From positions 21,103,901 through 21,167,900 of the forward strand of contig OX291549.1 in NCBI GenBank assembly GCA_946406115.1: a stretch of DNA of 64,000 bases, in the 5' to 3' direction. Below the pieces are notes generated by a model that was given only the letters and a program-made list of their open reading frames with translations, did no database searches and was not told the DNA's origin. Shown piece after piece: positions 58,658 to 64,000 of the stretch. The stretch comes from Apoda limacodes (taxonomy: Eukaryota; Arthropoda; Insecta; Lepidoptera; Limacodidae). Each line of letters starts with the position of its first letter. Within the stretch, counting starts at the first letter, position 1. The position numbers and the translations under genes are program-made.

Positions 58658-58934
58658 ATGGGCTGCAAATTAACAGTCGTGGATGATATGCTAAATAAAT
58701 CCTTCTACAAACTGGGCTTAGCAGTCGGAAAGCGGCCAGGCTACTTCATCATTATCCCTGTTCTCCTCACACTGCTCATGATCACAGGCTTCCAGCAGCT
58801 TCACTATGAAATGGACCCAGAGTATTTATTTTGTCCAGTCAGAGGCCAGGGCCAGATAGAAAGAAGAATTGTGGAAGAACACTTCAAAGTTAACTACTCT
58901 CACAGGTTCAGCGTTGGCAGAATTACTAGGGCAG
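58658..58934 (+). CDS. Ptr: Patched-related membrane protein, first coding exon
   Basis: This exon encodes residues 1-92 and the first base of codon 93. The ATG directly follows a splice acceptor (AG at 58656-58657, pyrimidine-rich upstream), so the 5' UTR must lie in an upstream exon I cannot place. The protein begins MGCKLTVVDD, followed by a KLGLAVGKRPGYF segment and a hydrophobic stretch at about residues 29-47 (YFIIIPVLLTLLMITGF), which fits the first membrane helix. MDPEYLF (about 52-58) and FKVNYSHRF (about 76-84) then open the first extracellular domain. That order is typical of the patched-related/PTCHD3 branch of RND-type 12-helix proteins. The donor is GT at 58935, phase 1; without splicing the frame runs on to a stop at 59068. 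The family call is firm from motif order; the exact paralogue (symbol Ptr) is less certain. Confidence 0.85.
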
Positions 58935-59269
58935 GTAATAAGTTTATTTCTTGGATTTTAGGAAGATATAGTTTAGTGGAAAATCCTTTTTTACTGTGTT
59001 CGTTATTGTTCTGGCAACGTTTTTATGAAAGAAAAAAGGGTCAAGTACTTGTAGGGCTCGCGCGCTAAGGATATACCGATTGTAATGAAATTTTAGTAAG
59101 TTGTTGTGCATACACGCCGGTTAAGGTTTCTGAAAAGGAAAAACTGGTCAAGTGCGCAACGAAGTCGCGTACTTAGGGTAACCCGATTGTGATGAAATTT
59201 TGGTAAATTGTTGTGCACACGTCGGTGAAGGTTCCTGAATTAGTACCACCCTTTCGGAATAGGTGGCGC

Positions 59270-59380
59270 GCCTTCCTTGAAGAACCCCATACTGTAGTCC
59301 TTAGAGAAAACCTTGGCAGGGAGCTTATTCCACAACCCAAGCGTTCGCGGGAGGAAGTTTCTCTGAAATATCAGCTACTT
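59270..59380 (-). mobile_element. LINE fragment (main family) in patched-related intron 1
   Basis: About 110 bp, in reverse complement, match the ORF segment from GAGAAACTTCCTCCCGCGAA to TATGGGGTTCTTC. It is truncated at both ends and lacks the 3' tail. Confidence 0.75.
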
Positions 59381-59884
59381 ATGATTATGATTTTTGGATG
59401 ACGTTTGAACCCTATTTTAAAAACTCTATATAGTACGAATTCCTTTCTTAGCGCTTCCCTACACTAACAATAGAAGGCACCCTGTAAAGTTCGTGTCTCA
59501 CTCACCTTGCGTTTAGACTTAGATTTTGTATATTTTAATGATCCGCGATAAATCTACTTCTGTATGGTCCTTCAACTGAGATGAATTAATAATTTGTTCC
59601 TAATGGTCTCTAAATATTATAAAAAAAACCATAGCCAATTATCAAGTGAAGTGGGAAATTTGTCCCACAAAAAAAACCCGTGGGAACTCAAGTTTGAAAT
59701 AAAAAGTATTATATTTCCTTCTCACTTTCTCGAAATAGTTTTTTGCAACGTAAAAAATAATAATTTAAATTACCTACATATATCGATATTTTGAACTTTA
59801 ATCAAAATAAAATAAAGCCAATGTTATAATAGGATAGCACTATAGATTGAATACCTACATTAATATTTAAAAATATTTACGCAG

Positions 59885-60102
59885 GAAGATTTGGCCGCGT
59901 GATAGTCATCGCCAAAGACAACAAGACCAACATCCTCAGGTCTGAGATTTGGAAGGAGCTGAGGGAGTTGGATGAAATAGTACAGAATGTGACAGTGACC
60001 CTGCCCACCGGCGAAAAATTCACCTACAGGGAGGAGTGTGCAAGATGGGAAGGAAGATGCTTTTCCAACGACATTCTTAACCTTGACAGCATAATAGGAG
60101 AG
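59885..60102 (+). CDS. Ptr: Patched-related membrane protein, second coding exon
   Basis: The acceptor AG is at 59883-59884 and the donor GT at 60103. The first two bases complete a glycine codon begun in exon 1, giving the junction RITRAG-RFGRVIVIA, as expected for this family. It encodes about residues 93-165, part of the first large extracellular domain. Two cysteines flank a tryptophan in CARWEGRC (about 144-151), followed by FSNDIL; a paired-cysteine motif at this place is characteristic of patched-related proteins and probably forms a disulfide. The exon ends exactly at a codon boundary (GAG, phase 0). The intron before it is 950 bp and holds a minus-strand LINE remnant. Confidence 0.87.
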
Positions 60103-60177
60103 GTATGTAACTGACCATGCAAAAATATTTTGATTCAAATACATTTCACCAAGGGCAAAGGTAGCATCTGGGCTAGG

Positions 60178-60345
60178 ACAGTCCTCGCAAAAAAGATTAC
60201 GATCCGCCTTATGTTAAGGTGACCACCTATAGCCTATAGACTCTTGCAACTCTAAGAGCATATAGTCGTTCATATAACTCGTGCGTTGTCGATCCTTCAA
60301 AAATCTTAATAATCCCTTTTTGGAAAACCCCAGTATTTTGTCCTA
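60178..60345 (-). mobile_element. LINE 3' fragment (main family) in patched-related intron 2
   Basis: The reverse complement shows the last ORF part and the hairpin region, with insertions and many substitutions. It is among the oldest copies in the window. Confidence 0.55.
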
Positions 60346-60489
60346 AGTATGGAAACATTTTTATCTATCTATATTTTACCTACAAATATATCTGAATTCT
60401 CATACAAATGTTCATTCCCGGTTTTGCCCCCTATTCGATGATTTTTGAAATCTGGAGTCCCTATGCATTTAGCTGAAAAACAACAATCC

Positions 60490-60580
60490 GCACTGGGCCC
60501 GCGTGTGGACTAAATTGCCCTCAGTGAGGGTAGGCCGTGCCCTAACAGTGGGGACGTATAAGGCTGGATTAGGAAGGATA
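60490..60580 (+). mobile_element. SINE tail in patched-related intron 2
   Basis: CGCGTGTGGACTAAATTGCC, CTCAGTGAGGGTAGGCCGTG and CAGTGGGGACGTATAAGGC match the tail of the SINE at 46105-46385. Confidence 0.55.
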
Positions 60581-61014
60581 TCACAGTTGATATACTATTT
60601 TTTATTCTATACTATAACAGAACTTGGGACGGGCAATTATTATACTACTTGCATAAATGCAAAGTAAACAGTTGCAATACCTTTCAAGACCTCATCGTGT
60701 TTGGAATACAAAATTATAGATGACACATTCCATTGCCATTATCGGAATAGCGCTATACCTAAGCGTCATACGACTGTAACGATGACTCCTGGGAAAACTC
60801 CCATTCTTATTATTATATTTACATAGCATAGTTTAGAATTCATGGTATTATATCTGAATGATTCTCTATCATATACCTACAAATAAGTATCTAACAAATA
60901 ATATTATAAGTTTAGTCAGGTAAAAGGTCAGACATAGTAGGTATCATCGTGAACTGTTGTTCCGAATAATTATTAAACAACCTAGTAACATCGACGTTTT
61001 TCGGTACGGAACGT

Positions 61015-61165
61015 GTTAGGTGGTAAGCCATAGCCGTACCAGGCACAAATCAAAGCCGATACAACTTCACAATTTACAAATTGTAACAATATTGATTGCT
61101 CCTACCGGGAATCGAATGGAAAATGACAGTCCAACAATCTACCACTCCGCCAATCGGAAGAGTTT
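61015..61165 (-). mobile_element. tRNA-derived SINE in patched-related intron 2
   Basis: The reverse complement has GATTGGCGGAGTGGTAGATT (box A), ATTCGATTCCCGGTAGG (box B) and a body AGCAATCAATATTGTTACAA ... TTTGTGCCTGGTACGGCTAT. The body matches 62633-62890. The ORF at 61020-61301 is a shadow. Confidence 0.7.
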
Positions 61166-61567
61166 TATACTCGACCAAGGTTACTGGCGTCTCTCGTCCC
61201 CTAACATACTTACTTCTCAATCCAAACAACAGATATTTAGTTTAAATACTCAAAGAACTAATCTGAGGGAAACATCCGCGTCTTACGTGCGAAATGTTTA
61301 AAAAGGGCGCACATACAAAGCAAAAACTTGTGCGGGATGAAATATAATACGCATATCTCTAAACGCGCTGTTTTATATTTATTAGTTTTATTAGTCAGCA
61401 TCTAGGCCCCCTAAATCTATGAAAAGTTGTGAAGTGCAGTTTAATTTCAACATCGCAGACCACTTGACTGGGTAAATAAATTTAATAAATAAAATTGCCA
61501 ATCGGCAATTAAATGTGCCAGGTTAGTCATAGAAATTAGAACACCAAAAATCATTTTTATATTACAG

Positions 61568-61746
61568 GTGGAACGAGGAGATTTGAACTTGACGTTTCCC
61601 ATAATGTTCAACCCCGTCACGTTCGAGGCTCACGCCTTCCCGGTGTTCTTTGGTGGATCGCAGGTGGTGGACGACATCATTGTGTCTGTACCAGCAGTTC
61701 AGCTCGTTTGGTTTGTTCGGACTGACACGGAACTTCAGTATCAGCG
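61568..61746 (+). CDS. Ptr: Patched-related membrane protein, third coding exon
   Basis: The acceptor ATTACAG ends at 61567 and the donor GTAAGT starts at 61747. The exon starts in phase 0 and encodes about residues 166-224 plus two bases of the next codon. It begins VERGDLNLTFPIMFNP, continues through FPVFFGGSQVVDD and ends VWFVRTDTELQYQR. This matches the part of the extracellular domain just before the second membrane helix, where the sterol-sensing-like domain would start. I find no convincing next exon before 64000, so the gene continues beyond the window and intron 3 exceeds 2.2 kb. The preceding intron is 1465 bp. Confidence 0.85.
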
Positions 61747-61948
61747 GTAAGTTTTTTTTTTCTTTATAATATAAATAGGTACAGCTAGGTAGGTATAGGA
61801 ATGTTAAATAGTCTAAATAGAATCGTTTTGACGACATTGCGAAGCATTATGGCCAATTAAGAATATCCGACAATAGACGTCTTGGGCGATATTTTAATAA
61901 TAAATCTACCCAGATACAATAATTAAAAAAAGTTATTTGGTATCTATA

Positions 61949-62146
61949 GGCTGGGTTGCACCAACTTACTTTGGACGTTAACTAGTCGCCAAAAATGGTA
62001 GATTGTATGGAAGTTTTTTTCGTCAGCCATTTTTAAAGTTAACCAGCTAGTGGTTAGCTGAACTTTGACAGGCCGATTAATTTTAGAAATAGTTGACTAT
62101 TTTTGACGCCTGGTTGTCGTCAAAGTTAGTTGGTGCAATCCAGCCT
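61949..62146. mobile_element. MITE with ~40-bp inverted ends in patched-related intron 3
   Basis: The left end GGCTGGGTTGCACCAACTTA (from 61949) mirrors the right end, whose reverse complement is GGCTGGATTGCACCAACTAA (62146 inward). Similarity continues for about 40 bp. About 198 bp, non-coding. Target duplication is unclear (TA or TWA possible), so the superfamily is undecided. Confidence 0.75.
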
Positions 62147-62632
62147 TAATGTAACATGCTTGATATAGATGTGTTGTCTGTTGTTTATCTACGGCTGTAG
62201 GTGTATCATTATATAGTAATGAAAGTATGTATGTTTATTTTTTTGTTATTGATCTGCGTCGCATTGGAGCAACGAATTGAACTGAATTGTATATTGTCAA
62301 AAGGACAGGGGACATAGTTTTATTTTCATCCAGACATTGATAATCGCAGGAATAACTACAACCAATTCGACGTGGGCGAACTACGGCTATAGCTTTCCAT
62401 GGCAAACTTTCTCTCTATAATTAAGTTGCCGTAGAAATGGAATCCCATGGTTATACGGTAATTTTGCGCGAGCGAGGCAGGCATAAGCTAGCGAGTTGAT
62501 TGTTTGTATATGTCGACCAATTTAAAAATCTTTCAGTGATTGAATTTAAATCACCTTTGCTTAGTTTTCATTCTAAATAGATTCAAACGCTTTGTATAAG
62601 ACAATTTTAAGAATTTTTATATATGTACAATA

Positions 62633-62890
62633 GGAACGAATAGCGCAGTGGTTGGTGGCGTTTGGTTGCCATGTCAATGGTTCGATTCTTGGTAAGGGGC
62701 AATCAAAATTGTAATAATTTGTTAATTGTAAAGTTATATCGAGACTAGTTTGTGCTCGGTACGGCGATAGGCTCCTTACCTATCACGTTTGTGGGACGGA
62801 ATACTATCGGTAAAACCTGGATGTTTGTCACATCTCTGACAACCCCTTCGGGGATAAGTGTTATGATGGTATGTAGAAGATAGAACCTAT
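62633..62890 (+). mobile_element. tRNA-derived SINE in patched-related intron 3
   Basis: ATAGCGCAGTGGTTGGTGGC (box A) and ATGGTTCGATTCTTGGTAAG (box B) open a body with AATTGTAATAATTTGTTAAT, TTTGTGCTCGGTACGGCGAT and GGACGGAATACTATCGG. Same family as 61015-61165, opposite orientation. Confidence 0.75.
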
Positions 62891-63844
62891 GCACGATTCT
62901 CGTTGAGTCAGTTTTAAATATAAAAGTCTATGATGTGGTCATTCTATACCAGACTTAAGTGTGTATAAGTATAATTTACCTACCCCCTATTGCCAAATCT
63001 GTGCAAGCAGAGCCGCGGACACGACCTAGTCGCGGGGTATAAAAGAGGATATCCTAAATCTTGATGTGAGATCATTGCACGCAATCGGAAACCATGATTT
63101 AGACGTGATTGTTTCGGATGTTGGCGAGGTCATATCTAGCTAAATGAATATATTGCGTGCCTTTTTTCCCCTTTGGAAAATAAAATACTGCAATATGTAG
63201 AAAGAATTGAAATTTGTACTTGTATGTAAGTACGAGTGCATTTTATTATTATCGAACGTGCGACCATATCTTGCACAAGCTTCTTTGGGATATATCGTAC
63301 TTACAGTACAGTATCAGAGAGCGACCCGCAAGGTATTCTTCTTCCGCTCGAGCGCTCTAGCAGTCAAATATAAAATTTAAAAGTGGAACTAACTTTTTTA
63401 AACCATAGATAACAAAACAGACAAACTCATCAAGTTTTATTTAAATTTCGGACTGGCACAAAAAAAGAATGCTTCATTAAATTAATTTAAAAAAGTAAAA
63501 AAAAAATCGACATTTGATCGCGACGAATTGGGGCAAATTTACACAATTTTTATAACTGTCAATATAAATAGTTTTTTACACTTATGTTTGAGAAAAGCAC
63601 TATACAAGCCTTGGTCATATCTGAGCATAAACGGGCTCAGTGATGCGTGCCTCGGCTATGCCTCGGCCCACATGCTCACCATGTTATGTTGCGTTGGCGG
63701 GCCACGGCAGTAATGTACTATAAATAGACAATTTGTTTCACACTAAGATGGAACATAGGTTATTGTAAACGAGTTGACGTTATTAACACCGAGCATGAGC
63801 GAAGGTTCAAAACTGCTGACCTCATAAATACAAAAGTATTTTTG

Positions 63845-63960
63845 GCATTACACACAGCGCCACTTAGTCCCAAACTATGCAAAGCTTGTATTATGGCTTA
63901 AAATTGTTGCATTTGTATTTGTTGAAAATTATTGTCATACCAGACAACGGATACAAATCC
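63845..63960 (-). mobile_element. SINE body fragment, minus strand
   Basis: CACACAGCGCCACTTAGTCC, GCAAAGCTTGTATTATGG and ATACCAGACAACGGATACAA match the body of the SINE at 19700-19945. The tRNA-like head is beyond the match or lost. Confidence 0.6.
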
Positions 63961-64000
63961 CATAAATATTATAAATGCGAAAGTTTGTTTTTCTGTCTGT

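Noticed and set aside
59213..59401. 62-codon plus frame in the first patched-related intron
   Set aside because: Most of it is antisense to a LINE fragment at 59270-59380.
63528..63713. 61-codon frame as the next patched-related exon
   Set aside because: The translation has no similarity to the expected second-helix region and no fitting phase-2 acceptor.
1..64000. A new multi-gene system, operon or gene cluster
   Set aside because: Apart from the patched-related exons and two unassigned coding-like blocks, all coding signal traces to transposons; no co-oriented set of new genes is present.

Overview
The window looks like lepidopteran (moth or butterfly) nuclear DNA. It is AT-rich and gene-poor, and it is packed with dispersed repeats of kinds I associate with Lepidoptera: degenerate 'TTTTGCCCGCGG' repeats, tRNA-derived SINEs, a jockey/CR1-group LINE family with a strongly conserved 3' end, mariner remnants and many small MITEs. 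This assignment comes from recognising repeat style and one protein family. No species is claimed.

The only host gene I support with confidence is at the right end, on the plus strand. Three consecutive exons (58658-58934, 59885-60102, 61568-61746) have consistent splice phases and encode about 224 N-terminal residues of a patched-related membrane protein (Ptr / PTCHD3-like, RND superfamily). They cover the first transmembrane helix and part of the first extracellular domain. The gene runs out of the window. Its introns hold LINE tails, two copies of one SINE family in opposite orientations, and a MITE. A second possible host exon is a GC-rich open block at 22472-22775 ending in a stop codon; I could not identify it.

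The rest is transposon landscape. 1-12500: degenerate dispersed repeats, a TTAA-flanked MITE (6227-6455), SINEs and a pentanucleotide microsatellite. 12500-24600: a non-autonomous hAT with an exact 8-bp target duplication, an internally deleted mariner, LINE tails and a 22-bp tandem repeat. 24640-28270: a LINE with a 988-codon uninterrupted endonuclease plus reverse transcriptase ORF and a poly(A) tail, the only transposon here with an intact large ORF. 28400-42900: a second broken mariner, MITEs, LINE tails and a Helitron-like short element. 43000-51200: two decayed copies of a second LINE family, SINEs and the 3' end of a third LINE type. 52700-56100: a cluster of MITEs (Tc1-type, hAT-type, Helitron-like) and a three-copy unnamed repeat. 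56885-58372: an older copy of the main LINE, split by a TTAA-flanked element.

I see no CRISPR array, operon, rRNA, intact tRNA or new defence or biosynthetic system. The most informative observations are structural: exact target duplications and terminal inverted repeats that define several MITE families; a covarying hairpin at the LINE 3' end that contains the ORF stop codon; and the unassigned coding-like block near 22.5 kb.
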